From DATJBF01 sp035515475 (lineage in GTDB: Bacteria; Verrucomicrobiota; Verrucomicrobiia; Palsa-1439): a DNA stretch of 53,976 nucleotides. Under the pieces are notes generated by a model that saw only the letters and a program-made list of their open reading frames with translations, was not told the origin of the DNA and did not search any database. This document shows, piece after piece, positions 34,029 through 43,619 of this stretch. Within the stretch, counting starts at the first letter, position 1. Every line of letters begins with the position of its first letter. Made by a program: the position numbers and the translations under genes. The stretch spans positions 1 through 53,976 of the forward strand of contig DATJBF010000058.1 in the NCBI GenBank assembly GCA_035515475.1, given 5' to 3'.

Positions 34029-35657
34029 ATGAGCCCGGGTACTGTGGCCGTCATTCTTCATGCCGCGATGATCCTCGCGGTGGGATTGGGAATCTATTTA
34101 TTCCTCCGATCCGCCGGCAACGACATGCTTTCCCGGGTGATCGCCGCCATCGTACCGGTGGCGACGCTCGTGCTGACCGAGGCCCTGCTGATGAGGGTCC
34201 TACACGCGCCGTTTTGGGATTGGAACGGCGCGCGGCTCACGCCGACCTTCGCGATTACGCACGGCTACAAGCTGTACTACGAACCCGATGCGGGCCCGGC
34301 CATGAACTTTATGTATGGCCCGATGGCCGCGTACGCCTACCTCCCGGCGACGCTGGCCAATACTCCGACCGCCGCCATCATCATCGCCAGCCTCATTGGC
34401 CTGATCTGTTTCTTCGGTCCAGTTCTCTGGCTGCTGCTCCAACAGGGCACGGGGATGCTCGCCAAACTGTTCGGCTTGGGAGCGTTCGTCTGCTTCTGCT
34501 TTCTAAGCTTTTTGTCCTCGCCGTTGAGCTACTCTGGGTTTTCCGTCCACGCCGATGCTCCCGCTCTGGGGTTGTGCGCTTGCGCCTGCGCCGTGCTGGG
34601 TTTGCGGAAACACCCCGAGAGCACCCCGATTTTCATCGTGTCGGGATTGCTGGCAACGCTGGCCGTCTGGACAAAACAAACAATGGTGCCCATCCTGCCC
34701 GGCCTGATCGCCTACGTCTGGCTCGCCGACGGCCGGCGCTGCGCCCTGCGGTATACACTGTGGATCTTTATCGCCGGAGTGTGCGTGTCGCTTGTCTTCC
34801 TCGCGCTCAACGACGTTCGGGCACTCATCTTCAACATGTTTGTGAAACACCTCCATCATCCCCTGAACCATCCGACCACGGGCCGGCGCGCCGAACGACC
34901 CTTGGACAACCTGTTCTTCCTTCTGGTGGCGGCCCGACTCCTTCTGTACGCCGCAGTCATTCCGCTGTCGGTCGTGATTGTGTACGGGGCGTATCAGTTT
35001 CACCGGACGGCCGGGAGCGGGCTGTCGCGGGTGAAACAGTGGGTCACCCAGAACCCCTGGCTCCTGACCACCATCGTGGGAGGCGTCATGATCCCCACCT
35101 CGATCATTTGCCGAATCGGCGTGGGAGGCGATTCGAACGACCAAAGTCCGGCGGTTTATTTCCTGGCCGCCGGGGCCGCGCTCGGCCTGGTCAAATGCGC
35201 CACCGAGTCCGCTGCACCCGGTCTCCGCCTCCCGCAATGGATCGCCAAAGTGCTGCTGGGTCTCCTGCCGGTGTGCTTTGCGTATACCGCATTCATCACC
35301 CCCACCGCTCTGTCACGCACGCTGGAGGTATTGCCGTACAATCCAGCGCAAAAAGCCTACGAGCTGGCCAAGCAATACCCGGACACGATCTATTTTCCCG
35401 GCGACCCGTTGTCTTCGCTGCTGGCCGACGGCAAGCTCTACCATTTCTTGATGGGGCTGCATGAGAGAGCGATGGACGGCTATCCGCCCAGCTACGAGTA
35501 TTTTTGGGAGTACCTGCCCACGAACACGCAGTTGATCGTGCTGCCAAACCCGGCGTGGATGAAAGATTACGTCGAAGAGTTTCGTCCCTATCTCCGGCGA
35601 TTCTCACCACCCATGCGCGACCCCTCCGGGTGGTGGGTCTACCGGCGGGAACAATGA
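34029..35657 (+). CDS. GT-C-like multispanning membrane protein
   Basis: A 542-aa protein with about eleven hydrophobic helices. The first long loop includes APFWDWNGARLTP and YYEPDAGPAMNFMYGP, acidic and aromatic in the GT-C style. The C-terminal 130 residues are soluble. A TATCAT -10-like box lies 15 nt before the ATG. Divergent from the minus operon across about 250 bp. Likely a lipid-linked sugar transferase; function not shown. Confidence 0.85.
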   Translation: MSPGTVAVILHAAMILAVGLGIYLFLRSAGNDMLSRVIAAIVPVATLVLTEALLMRVLHAPFWDWNGARLTPTFAITHGYKLYYEPDAGPAMNFMYGPMAAYAYLPATLANTPTAAIIIASLIGLICFFGPVLWLLLQQGTGMLAKLFGLGAFVCFCFLSFLSSPLSYSGFSVHADAPALGLCACACAVLGLRKHPESTPIFIVSGLLATLAVWTKQTMVPILPGLIAYVWLADGRRCALRYTLWIFIAGVCVSLVFLALNDVRALIFNMFVKHLHHPLNHPTTGRRAERPLDNLFFLLVAARLLLYAAVIPLSVVIVYGAYQFHRTAGSGLSRVKQWVTQNPWLLTTIVGGVMIPTSIICRIGVGGDSNDQSPAVYFLAAGAALGLVKCATESAAPGLRLPQWIAKVLLGLLPVCFAYTAFITPTALSRTLEVLPYNPAQKAYELAKQYPDTIYFPGDPLSSLLADGKLYHFLMGLHERAMDGYPPSYEYFWEYLPTNTQLIVLPNPAWMKDYVEEFRPYLRRFSPPMRDPSGWWVYRREQ

Positions 35658-35810
35658 TGGTCACGGCGACTGGCCCGGCTGAGCCGCACCCGGCCCGCCG
35701 CATCTGGGGCGTACGTGAATGAAGTGGACAAAAAAAACACCAGTCTGTAGATTCGGTCAGCCGCTGGTTGGATACAGCTTGCCGCCAACATCTTGAGGAG
35801 AGACCCGGGC

Positions 35811-36548
35811 ATGACGAGCAAGAACAAGAAGATCATGGTTTTGATTCCCGCCTATCAAGCCGCCCAGACAATTGGTCAGGTGTTCGCGCGGTTGCCCGAG
35901 GAGATGAACCGCAAAGACGCCACATACGTCGTCATCAATGATGGAAGCCGGGATGAAACCGCCCGCGTTGTCGAAAAAATCGCCCAGGAACGCGACCGCG
36001 TCCGCCTCGTCAATCACCCGACCAATCGCGGGTACGCCCAAGCGCAAAAGACAGGGTTCCAAATCGCCTTGAGCGAAGGATTCGATATTGTCGCCTTGCT
36101 GCACTCAGACGGCCAGTACCCACCCGAACTTCTCCCAACCCTGCTGGCCCCCCTCGAAAACGACGAAGCCGACCTGGTCCAGGGATCCCGGATGGCGCAC
36201 CCCCGGGACGCGCTGAAGGGCGGTATGCCGCTCTACAAATGGCTGGCAAATATTTCCCTGACCACCCTCGAGAATCTGGCGACGGGACTGAAGATGTCGG
36301 AGTACCACAGCGGTTACATGCTGTACTCACGCAAAGTCTTGGAGACCGTGCCGTTCATGCGTCTGACCGATACGTTTCATATTGACGGCGAAATGCTGTT
36401 CATGACCGCCAAGAAAGGCCTCCGCGTCAAGATTCTGGCCATCCCCACCCGATACGCCGAGGAGAAATCACACCTCAAACCCGTCCGATACGGGTTCGAT
36501 GTGTTGAAAATCATGTGGAACTACCGACGCGGCAAGTACGATTTCTAG
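35811..36548 (+). CDS. Family 2 glycosyltransferase (polyprenyl-phosphate type)
   Basis: A 245-aa DPM1/DPG-synthase-like protein: LIPAYQAAQTI, first acidic motif VINDGSRDET, then GYAQAQKTG and HSDGQYPPE. The C-terminus HLKPVRYGFDVLKIMW is typical of this clade. ATG 35811 is preceded by a clear GAGGAG ribosome site. Its closest relative in the window is the GT2 at 37754, which shares the YHTGY/YHSGY motif. It would make polyprenyl-phosphate sugar. Confidence 0.93.
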   Translation: MTSKNKKIMVLIPAYQAAQTIGQVFARLPEEMNRKDATYVVINDGSRDETARVVEKIAQERDRVRLVNHPTNRGYAQAQKTGFQIALSEGFDIVALLHSDGQYPPELLPTLLAPLENDEADLVQGSRMAHPRDALKGGMPLYKWLANISLTTLENLATGLKMSEYHSGYMLYSRKVLETVPFMRLTDTFHIDGEMLFMTAKKGLRVKILAIPTRYAEEKSHLKPVRYGFDVLKIMWNYRRGKYDF

Positions 36549-36565
36549 GCGCACGAATCACAAGC

Positions 36566-36589
36566 GGGAGACCGGAACGCCGGTCCTCC
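36566..36589. terminator. Hairpin between convergent genes
   Basis: GACCGG-AACG-CCGGTC forms a perfect six-bp stem, extendable by GGA/TCC around one bulged C. It lies in the 42-bp gap between the GT2 and the convergent epimerase. No T tract follows on either strand, so termination is only suggested; it may be a dispersed repeat. Confidence 0.4.
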
Positions 36590-36590
36590 A

Positions 36591-37586
36591 TCATCTCTGC
36601 CAGCTCGGAGGCAGATTCTTGGCGACCTCCAGTTCGCCAAACACCCGGCTCTGACGCGCCCCCACCTGCTTCACCCACTGGGCCATCCTCCGAACGCCTT
36701 CCTCCAGCGAGTACCGCGGCCGGTAGCCGAACACCCGCGCAACCTTTTCGTGCGACGAGTACGCGTGCTTCACCTCGACGCGCGCCGGTTCATACCGGGG
36801 CGCGAACTCGGCCCCCAGCTCACGACAGACGACGCGCGCCAACTCGTTGACCGAGTACGGCTGATCGGCCCCGACGTTGAACACCTGTTGATATGCCTCG
36901 GGCCGATCCACCGCGCCGGCAATGATCGGGGCCACGTCCCCGATGTAACTGAATGCCCGCGTCTGCTCGCCATCCCCAAAAATCGGCAGGGGCTTGTTCT
37001 GCAGAATGTTGTTCATGAAAATCCCGACGACGTTGCGGTACTTGTCGCCTATGTTCTGCCGCTCGCCGTACACGTTGTGCGGACGGAACACCACGAAATT
37101 CAGGCCGAACAATTCATGGGCCGCCCGAAGATCAAGCTCGACCGCGTACTTGGAGACGCCATACGGATCCTCAGGCTGCGGCACCAATTCCTCGACCATC
37201 GGCAACTGGTTCCGTCCGTACACGGCGATCGACGACGTGAAGACGAAACACTTCACGTTGTGGTTGACCGAGGCGTTGATCAGATTGATGCTGCCGATGA
37301 GGTTGTTCTCGTAGTTAAACCGCCGAATAAAGTGGCTCAGACCCTCCGCGGCGTACGCCGCGAGATGAAACACGTAGTCCAACCGCTCCTCGCGAAACAC
37401 CCGCGCGACCAGACCGGCATCCGTCACGCTGCCCTGAATGAATTTCGCCTGCGGGTTGACGTTATCGCGAAAGCCACCCGACAGATCATCCAGCGCCACA
37501 ACGTCATGCCCGCGCTTGAGCAATTCGTCGACGAGATGCGACCCCATGAATCCAGCCGCACCCGTAACCAAACTTGTCTGTTGCAT
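36591..37586 (-). CDS. UDP-glucose-4-epimerase-like SDR
   Basis: A 331-aa extended SDR: LVTGAAGFMGSHL, VFHLAAYAAEGLSHF, VFTSSIAVYG and Tyr-x3-Lys in DPYGVSKYAVEL. A GalE/WbpP-type 4-epimerase of a UDP- or other nucleotide-hexose is the best guess. Single gene, inserted in reverse between plus-strand GT2 genes. A TATAGG -10-like box sits 8 nt before its ATG, again implying a very short leader. Confidence 0.9.
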   Translation of the reverse strand: MQQTSLVTGAAGFMGSHLVDELLKRGHDVVALDDLSGGFRDNVNPQAKFIQGSVTDAGLVARVFREERLDYVFHLAAYAAEGLSHFIRRFNYENNLIGSINLINASVNHNVKCFVFTSSIAVYGRNQLPMVEELVPQPEDPYGVSKYAVELDLRAAHELFGLNFVVFRPHNVYGERQNIGDKYRNVVGIFMNNILQNKPLPIFGDGEQTRAFSYIGDVAPIIAGAVDRPEAYQQVFNVGADQPYSVNELARVVCRELGAEFAPRYEPARVEVKHAYSSHEKVARVFGYRPRYSLEEGVRRMAQWVKQVGARQSRVFGELEVAKNLPPSWQR

Positions 37587-37753
37587 GCGCGAATCCTATA
37601 GCAATCCCCCCAACAAGCCAAGAGTCCTCCTGAACGCACCGGCGTGCCCCTCGCCACTAAACATCTTGATTGCTGGGAGAGAGTCAGTAATGATTCGTGC
37701 CTGGCCGGACCGGGCTCCGGTCCCAAGGGCGCCGTGACAGCAACTCGCTTGAC

Positions 37754-38515
37754 ATGATTGCCAACAATAAAGTTGTGGTTGTCCTCCCCGCGTATCATGC
37801 CGCGAAAACGCTGAGGCAAACGGTGGCCGAGATTCCCCAAGACGTGGTCGATGACATCCTGTTGGTCGACGATGCCAGTCACGACGAAACGGTGGCCATT
37901 GCCCGGCAACTGAATCTCAAGACCTTTGTTCACGAGCGCAATCGGGGATACGGCGCGAACCAGAAGACCTGTTACCGCGAAGCGCTTCAATCGGGGGCGG
38001 ACATCGTCGTCATGCTGCACCCCGATTATCAGTATTCTCCTCGACTCGTGGGCGCCATGGTCCACATGGTTGCCAGCAAACATTATGACGTCGTCCTCGG
38101 CTCCCGGATCCTCGCGCAAAACGCCATGGCCGGGGGCATGCCGCGGTACAAGTACATTGCCAACCGCTGCCTCACTCTTCTCCAAAACGCCCTCATGGGG
38201 CAAAAGCTTTCGGAATATCACACCGGTTACCGGGCGTTCACCCGCCAAGTCCTGGAAACGTTGCCGCTCAACGCGTATTCGGATGATTTCGTCTTTGACA
38301 ACCAGATACTCTGCGGGGCGATTGCCGCAGGGTTCCGCATCGGCGAAATCTCCTGTCCCACGCGGTATTTCCCGGAAGCCTCGTCGATCAACCTCCGCCG
38401 GAGCATCACGTATGGATTGGGTGTGCTCCGCTGCGCCTGGCAACACCGCCGCTGGCGCCGTCGGGCCACCTCCCGCGAAGGCGCGACCGTTGACTTGCGC
38501 CGGACATTTGTTTAG
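37754..38515 (+). CDS. Family 2 glycosyltransferase (polyprenyl-phosphate type)
   Basis: A 253-aa DPM1-like enzyme starting at ATG 37754; the frame extends upstream without similarity. Motifs: VLPAYHAAKTL, LVDDASHDET, GYGANQKTCYREA and HPDYQYSP. The C-terminus is Arg-rich (HRRWRRR). Followed after 27 nt by the RmlA-like gene, so it probably belongs to the deoxy-sugar operon. Confidence 0.92.
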   Translation: MIANNKVVVVLPAYHAAKTLRQTVAEIPQDVVDDILLVDDASHDETVAIARQLNLKTFVHERNRGYGANQKTCYREALQSGADIVVMLHPDYQYSPRLVGAMVHMVASKHYDVVLGSRILAQNAMAGGMPRYKYIANRCLTLLQNALMGQKLSEYHTGYRAFTRQVLETLPLNAYSDDFVFDNQILCGAIAAGFRIGEISCPTRYFPEASSINLRRSITYGLGVLRCAWQHRRWRRRATSREGATVDLRRTFV

Positions 38516-38542
38516 TGTCTGCCCCATGGTGAGACAGCGGCC

Positions 38543-39274
38543 ATGAAAGGCGTCGTGCTGGCAGGCGGTCTGGGCACCCGGCTGCATCCCTTGACCAAGA
38601 TCACCAACAAACATTTGCTGCCCATCTTCGACAAGCCGATGATCTTCTACCCCATCCAGACCCTGGTCGATGCCGGTATCCGCGACTTGCTGATCGTCAC
38701 CGGCGGCAACGACGCGGGCGACTTCCTGCGGCTGCTGGGCAATGGCCGGGCGTTCGGCCTGCCGCACATCAACTACACGCACCAGGAAGGAGAAGGCGGC
38801 ATCGCCGACGCGTTGCACCTCGCCGAACACTTCGCCGCCGGTGAGAAGATCGTCGTGATGCTCGGTGACAACGTCATCGAAAAAGACATCCGCCGCGGCG
38901 TCGCCGCGTTCCGCAAACAAAAGCGCGGCGCCCGCATCTATCTCAAGGAAGTGCCCAACCCGCAGGAATACGGAGTCGCCGAACTGCGCGGCAAACGCGT
39001 CGCTCGGATCGTCGAGAAACCGAAGCGCCCGAAATCCAATCTCGCCGTCATCGGGATCTATATGTACGACCCCGGCGTGTTCGATATCATCCGCACCCTC
39101 AAACCGTCCCGTCGCGGCGAACTGGAAATCACCGACGTCAATAACGCCTACATCTCCTGCCACCAACTCGCATACGAAATCCTCGAGGGCTGGTGGGCCG
39201 ACGCGGGCGGCTCACCGCAGAAACTCCTCGAAACCAGCATCCGCATCGCCCGCCAACGGGGCCTGAAGTTGTGA
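38543..39274 (+). CDS. RmlA-like sugar-1-phosphate nucleotidyltransferase, short form
   Basis: A 243-aa nucleotidyltransferase with LAGGLGTRLHPLTKITNKHLLP and the catalytic Asp in VMLGDNVIE, then a substrate segment EYGVAE and VEKP. It is about 50 residues shorter than standard RmlA (about 290 aa) because the C-terminal allosteric/dimer helices are missing. It likely makes dTDP-glucose for RmlB, whose GTG start overlaps its stop. Confidence 0.92.
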   Translation: MKGVVLAGGLGTRLHPLTKITNKHLLPIFDKPMIFYPIQTLVDAGIRDLLIVTGGNDAGDFLRLLGNGRAFGLPHINYTHQEGEGGIADALHLAEHFAAGEKIVVMLGDNVIEKDIRRGVAAFRKQKRGARIYLKEVPNPQEYGVAELRGKRVARIVEKPKRPKSNLAVIGIYMYDPGVFDIIRTLKPSRRGELEITDVNNAYISCHQLAYEILEGWWADAGGSPQKLLETSIRIARQRGLKL

Positions 39275-40278
39275 CGCGCGTCCTGGTCACGGGCGGAGCG
39301 GGTTTCATCGGGTCGCACTTCGTCAAGTGGGCCCTGCGGACACATCCTGACTGGCACCTTGTCAACCTCGATAAACTCAGCTACGCGGGCAACCTCGACA
39401 ACCTCGCCGACCTGCCCGACCCCCAGCGGCACGAATTCGTCCGCGGCGATATCGCCGACCACGAACTCGTCGCCCGGCTTTGGCGCGACGGCTTTCAGGT
39501 AGTCATCAATTTTGCCGCGGAAACGCACGTGGACCGCTCCATCCTGTGGGCCGACGATTTTATCAAGACCGACGTGCTCGGCACCTTCACGTTACTCGAA
39601 GCGGCGCGACAATTCGGCGTGAAGACCTTCGTGCAGATCTCGACGGACGAGGTTTACGGGAGCATCGCGCGCGGCAGTTTCACCGAGGACTCGCCCTTGA
39701 ATCCGCGCAATCCGTACTCGGCCAGCAAGGCCGGCGCGGATCGGTTGGCCTTTGCCTATTTCACCACCCACAACGTACCGGTACTCATCACCCGGTGTTC
39801 GAACAACTTCGGGCCGAACCAATACCCGGAAAAGTTCATCCCGCTGTTCATCACAAACGCTCTGGAAGACAAACCCCTGCCGCTCTACGGCGACGGCCGC
39901 TACGTCCGCGACTGGATCCACGTGGAAGATCACTGCGCCGCGATCGATTTCCTCGTCGGACTCGGCCGGGCGGGCGAGACCTACAACATTGCCGGCGGCA
40001 ACGAAGTCGAGAACGCCGAGATCGCGCGTCGCATCGTCCGCAAACTGGGCAAGCCGGAGTCGCTCATCCAATCCGTCGCCGACCGCCCCGGCCATGACCG
40101 TCGCTACTCGCTGGACGCCAGCAAGCTGGCGGCCCTCGGCTGGCGCCCCCAGCGCGATTTTCCCGCCGCACTCGATGCCACGGTCGATTGGTACGCGCGG
40201 AACGAAGCCTGGTGGCGCAAAATCAAGAGCGGCGATTTCCAAGAATACTATACCGCGCAATACGGCACGCGGCTGTGA
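39271..40278 (+). CDS. rmlB: dTDP-glucose 4,6-dehydratase
   Basis: A 335-aa extended SDR from a GTG (39271) that overlaps the previous stop. Family signatures: VTGGAGFIGSHFVKW, INFAAETHVDRSI, the catalytic Asp-Glu in STDEVYGSI and Tyr-x3-Lys in YSASKAGAD. It converts dTDP-glucose to the 4-keto-6-deoxy sugar, the branch point for rhamnose and other deoxy sugars. RmlC is not in the window. Confidence 0.96.
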   Translation: MTRVLVTGGAGFIGSHFVKWALRTHPDWHLVNLDKLSYAGNLDNLADLPDPQRHEFVRGDIADHELVARLWRDGFQVVINFAAETHVDRSILWADDFIKTDVLGTFTLLEAARQFGVKTFVQISTDEVYGSIARGSFTEDSPLNPRNPYSASKAGADRLAFAYFTTHNVPVLITRCSNNFGPNQYPEKFIPLFITNALEDKPLPLYGDGRYVRDWIHVEDHCAAIDFLVGLGRAGETYNIAGGNEVENAEIARRIVRKLGKPESLIQSVADRPGHDRRYSLDASKLAALGWRPQRDFPAALDATVDWYARNEAWWRKIKSGDFQEYYTAQYGTRL

Positions 40279-41183
40279 AAGTCCTGCTCACAGGCGCCAC
40301 CGGCTTCATCGGCTCCCACGTGGCACGGGCACTCGTCCGAGCCGGCCACGCGGTCCATGCTCTCGTCCGGCCGAACGCCGATACCGGGCGCATTCGCGAC
40401 ATCCAGCCATCACTCGCGATGGACCGGGGCGATCTCCTGAACCCGTCCTTCGTCCCTCCCCCGTCCCCGTTCGACCTGTGCATTCACCTGGCATGGTACG
40501 TCGTGCCCGGCGCCTACCTCGACGCGCCCGAGAATCGGGACTTCCTCCGGGCCAGCCTAGCATTTGCTGAAGCCATGGCGAACGCCGGTTGTCCGCGCTT
40601 CGTGGCCGCCGGTACCTGCTTCGAATACGACACGCATCTCGGCGTGCTCGACGAATCCAGCCCGACCAGTCCGCGCTCCCTTTACGCCACCTGCAAACTG
40701 CAACTGTTCCGTGAACTGCTGAAACTCGGAAGCCAGACGGGGATGGAAATCGCTTGGACCCGGTTCTTCTACCAATACGGTCCGCACGAAAACCCGCGGC
40801 GCTTCGTGCCCGTCGCCATCAACACCCTGTTGCGCGGCGAGCCGTTCACCGTCCCACCGAACGAACAAACGCGCGACTACCTCCACGTCGCCGACGTCGC
40901 GTCGGCGGTCTGCGCCGTGGCGTGCGCCCGCCTCACGGGTGCAGTCAACGTCGGCTCGGGCGAACCGGTCACGGTTCGGGTGATCGCAACCGAAATCGCC
41001 CGGATCATTGGCCGCCCGGAGTTGATCAAGACGGGAACCCGGCCGTACGCGCCCGAGGATTCCCCGCGCATCGTCGCCGCAAACACGCGCTTGAGAAAAG
41101 AGACTTCCTGGAAACGTCAGTACCCACTCGACAACGGTCTGACGGAGACGATCAATTGGTGGAAGGCTCGTCTACCGCGGTGA
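40275..41183 (+). CDS. NAD-dependent sugar reductase/epimerase (SDR)
   Basis: A 302-aa SDR from a GTG (40275) overlapping the rmlB stop. LLTGATGFIGSHVA, VAAGTCFEYDTH and Tyr-x3-Lys in LYATCKLQLF. By position it should reduce or epimerise the 4-keto product of RmlB to the final deoxy sugar. Its 3' end overlaps the convergent YfhO-like gene by 12 nt. Confidence 0.88.
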   Translation: MKVLLTGATGFIGSHVARALVRAGHAVHALVRPNADTGRIRDIQPSLAMDRGDLLNPSFVPPPSPFDLCIHLAWYVVPGAYLDAPENRDFLRASLAFAEAMANAGCPRFVAAGTCFEYDTHLGVLDESSPTSPRSLYATCKLQLFRELLKLGSQTGMEIAWTRFFYQYGPHENPRRFVPVAINTLLRGEPFTVPPNEQTRDYLHVADVASAVCAVACARLTGAVNVGSGEPVTVRVIATEIARIIGRPELIKTGTRPYAPEDSPRIVAANTRLRKETSWKRQYPLDNGLTETINWWKARLPR

Positions 41184-43619
41184 CGATCGCCGATTCCGCA
41201 AGGCATAGCCGATGCCGCCGACCAGTGCGACAAGGCTGACGACCCCCGCGACCGCGTACAGCCGCGGCGGCTGGTAGCGCAGGACGATTTCGTGCGGGCC
41301 CGCGGGCAACTCGATGCCCATCACCGCACAACTGACCCGCAAAACGTTCGTCGGCCGGCCATCCAACTCGGCCCTCCAAAAGGGATAATAGCTTTCCGAG
41401 ATCACCGCCAGACAATCGCGCGAGCTGGTCAGATGGATGTGAATCAACTCGTTGTTCTCGCGAACGAGTCGCACGTCGGCCAAGGACACCGTCTCGCCGA
41501 ACCGCAACGGCGGCGGGGCATTGCCGTCGCGGTAAATGGTTTCGTACTTCAGGAGGGCATCGGGGCTGGCAGTCCCGTGCACCAACGGCCAGTCCCGAAC
41601 GGCCAGCGCGAGCGCCAACCCCGGCGAGTTGCGTATATCACCGTCGTAGAGACAGGCCCGCGCGTATCCCGTCACATAGGGCCGGGCGGACGGGTTGCGG
41701 AAGACCACGAAGTCCTCGTTCTCGGTCACAACGGGAAACGTCTGCCGGTACGCGGCCAGCACCTGCTGCAAACCCTGCTGCGCGTTGCCGGGGTCCGATT
41801 TATCAAAGACAACGTAGCGCGCCGCCAGCAGGTTCAGAAACGACCGATGATTGTCCCAGGAACTCAACGCCTGCTGATTGAGCAGCCCCGTCCCCAGCGG
41901 GCACATCCAGTTGTAGAATGCCTCGTAAACCTGCGGTTTGCCACCCCACATGGGCCCCAGCAAATGAAAGTAGCGGCCCGACAACGCATAGGTCTTGACC
42001 CAATCGGTATCCTGCTCGAGAGCGCGGTACGTCGCCGGCAGGTTCTGCAGCGTGTGCGCCGGAACGCCATTGTCTTTCATCGGCTCCTGATACGGCCAGT
42101 AATCGAGCAGGAGCAGCACCGCGATGACCCCGACAATCTTGCGAGTGTGCGCCCGCCACTTCTCGGCGACCAGTACGTCCGTAACGAAAAACCCAATCAG
42201 CATTCCGCCCCAGAACACGCCGGGGCCATCGTAGAACACAAACGGCGCACGGATATCCTTGAAATAAGGTAGCACGGCCAACAACCGAAAACCGGGCAGG
42301 AACAGGAACAGCGCCAGCGCGAGACCCGCGATGAATTTCTTGCGCGGCGTCGTCAGTTTGCGACGGTAGAAGAGGACCAGAAACGTCGCGCACGCCAACA
42401 GGCCGACAATCTCGACCCCTGTCTGCCCCTGCCAGACAAGCGCCTGCCCTGTTTCCCAATTCGCGTCCCAGACATTGTCCAGTCCGGTGGCAAACATCAC
42501 GCTCGCCAGCGACGCGGCGACAAAGAACCAGAACGCACGCCGGTCCACTCGTCGCTTGTTCCACAAGATCGTCACCGCAATGACCACCAGCAACACCAGC
42601 CCCATGTATTTTTCGGGAGAATCGATCCTCAGGGACAACACCCGTTGCACCCGGGCGAACTCGGTTTGCGTGCCCGCCCGTCCACCGTTGGCTTGAATCC
42701 ACGCAAACACCGCGCTGACGGCGTGGCTCGTGGCCCAGCCGTTCCGATCCACCACGCCGAGCAGGCTCTTGAACGAATACGTCCTCTGCCAGTCCGTCAA
42801 CGGGTCGCCAATAAACAGTTTCACGTCTTTCGATTCGACGACGCCAGGCGCAATCACCCACGCCCCGAGCGCCAGCCCGAACGCCGCCAACAGGCCGCAC
42901 GTACGGGCCGTCGGCTCCCAGTACTTGCGCCGCGGCCACAGCCAGTACAACGCGTAGCCGAACAGGAACAGGAAATGAATGAACGCCTGCTTGTTGTCCG
43001 TCCACCACGCCAGCACCGCGACAACCGCGCACACAAACGTGTCGCCAAACCTGTTCGACTCCAGCGCGCGGGCCAACGTCAGCCAGAGCAACGGAATAAA
43101 GGGGAAGAACAGGCTGATGGTGATGTGCTCGGCGCCGGCGGCGCGAATGATCTGCTCGGGGTGGAGCATGAATGCCAACGCGGCCAGCACGGCGGCCCAT
43201 TCGTTCTTCAAGAAATGCCGCGCACAGAAATACATCGTCACCGCGCTCGCCAGGATGGCCGCCAGCGCCGTCAGTTTCCCCGCGGTCATGAGGTCGGTGA
43301 ACGTCGAGAAGAAGATCCAGGGAACGAGGTAAAAACCCCGCGCGTGGTTCAGTCCGTAGCTCGAGCCGCTCATGTAATAGGGCGTCCACCACGGCAAATA
43401 ATGGTGTTGGACGATCTCGCGCTTGATGTCCCACACGCGCGACGCCGACGCGGCCAGCTCTTTGTCGCTCATGCCGAGCGGCAGCCAGTGCGCTCCCAGG
43501 TAGGCCACGTACAGCAACGCCGCTCCCAACACGATCCACAGCCCGATGGCGGCACGCCCCCAGGCCCACCCGCGCCCGGACGGAGTGCTACTCGACGCCT
43601 GCTTCTGGTTCGCCGTCAT
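41172..43619 (-). CDS. YfhO-like large membrane protein (GT-C-like)
   Basis: An 815-aa protein. About 12-13 helices are spread over residues 25-520 and one more lies near the end (about 787-807). The first outside loop (LPLGMSDKELAASAS...WTPYYMSGSSYG) resembles YfhO-type proteins. Between about residues 530 and 780 is a soluble beta-rich domain. YfhO is needed for glycosylation of lipoteichoic acid in Firmicutes (known for the family). Here an equivalent lipid-linked transfer is inferred. ATGA overlap with the GT4 gene upstream in the operon. Confidence 0.85.
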   Translation of the reverse strand: MTANQKQASSSTPSGRGWAWGRAAIGLWIVLGAALLYVAYLGAHWLPLGMSDKELAASASRVWDIKREIVQHHYLPWWTPYYMSGSSYGLNHARGFYLVPWIFFSTFTDLMTAGKLTALAAILASAVTMYFCARHFLKNEWAAVLAALAFMLHPEQIIRAAGAEHITISLFFPFIPLLWLTLARALESNRFGDTFVCAVVAVLAWWTDNKQAFIHFLFLFGYALYWLWPRRKYWEPTARTCGLLAAFGLALGAWVIAPGVVESKDVKLFIGDPLTDWQRTYSFKSLLGVVDRNGWATSHAVSAVFAWIQANGGRAGTQTEFARVQRVLSLRIDSPEKYMGLVLLVVIAVTILWNKRRVDRRAFWFFVAASLASVMFATGLDNVWDANWETGQALVWQGQTGVEIVGLLACATFLVLFYRRKLTTPRKKFIAGLALALFLFLPGFRLLAVLPYFKDIRAPFVFYDGPGVFWGGMLIGFFVTDVLVAEKWRAHTRKIVGVIAVLLLLDYWPYQEPMKDNGVPAHTLQNLPATYRALEQDTDWVKTYALSGRYFHLLGPMWGGKPQVYEAFYNWMCPLGTGLLNQQALSSWDNHRSFLNLLAARYVVFDKSDPGNAQQGLQQVLAAYRQTFPVVTENEDFVVFRNPSARPYVTGYARACLYDGDIRNSPGLALALAVRDWPLVHGTASPDALLKYETIYRDGNAPPPLRFGETVSLADVRLVRENNELIHIHLTSSRDCLAVISESYYPFWRAELDGRPTNVLRVSCAVMGIELPAGPHEIVLRYQPPRLYAVAGVVSLVALVGGIGYALRNRRSSPR

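Noticed and set aside
37424..39166. 580-codon minus-strand frame across the GT2 and RmlA-like genes
   Set aside because: Antisense to clear glycosyltransferase and nucleotidyltransferase genes; it also crosses the intergenic region without plausible start signals.
41803..43569. 588-codon second minus-strand frame within the YfhO-like gene
   Set aside because: Same-strand shifted frame of a membrane protein gene; Arg/Gly-rich with no helices or motifs.
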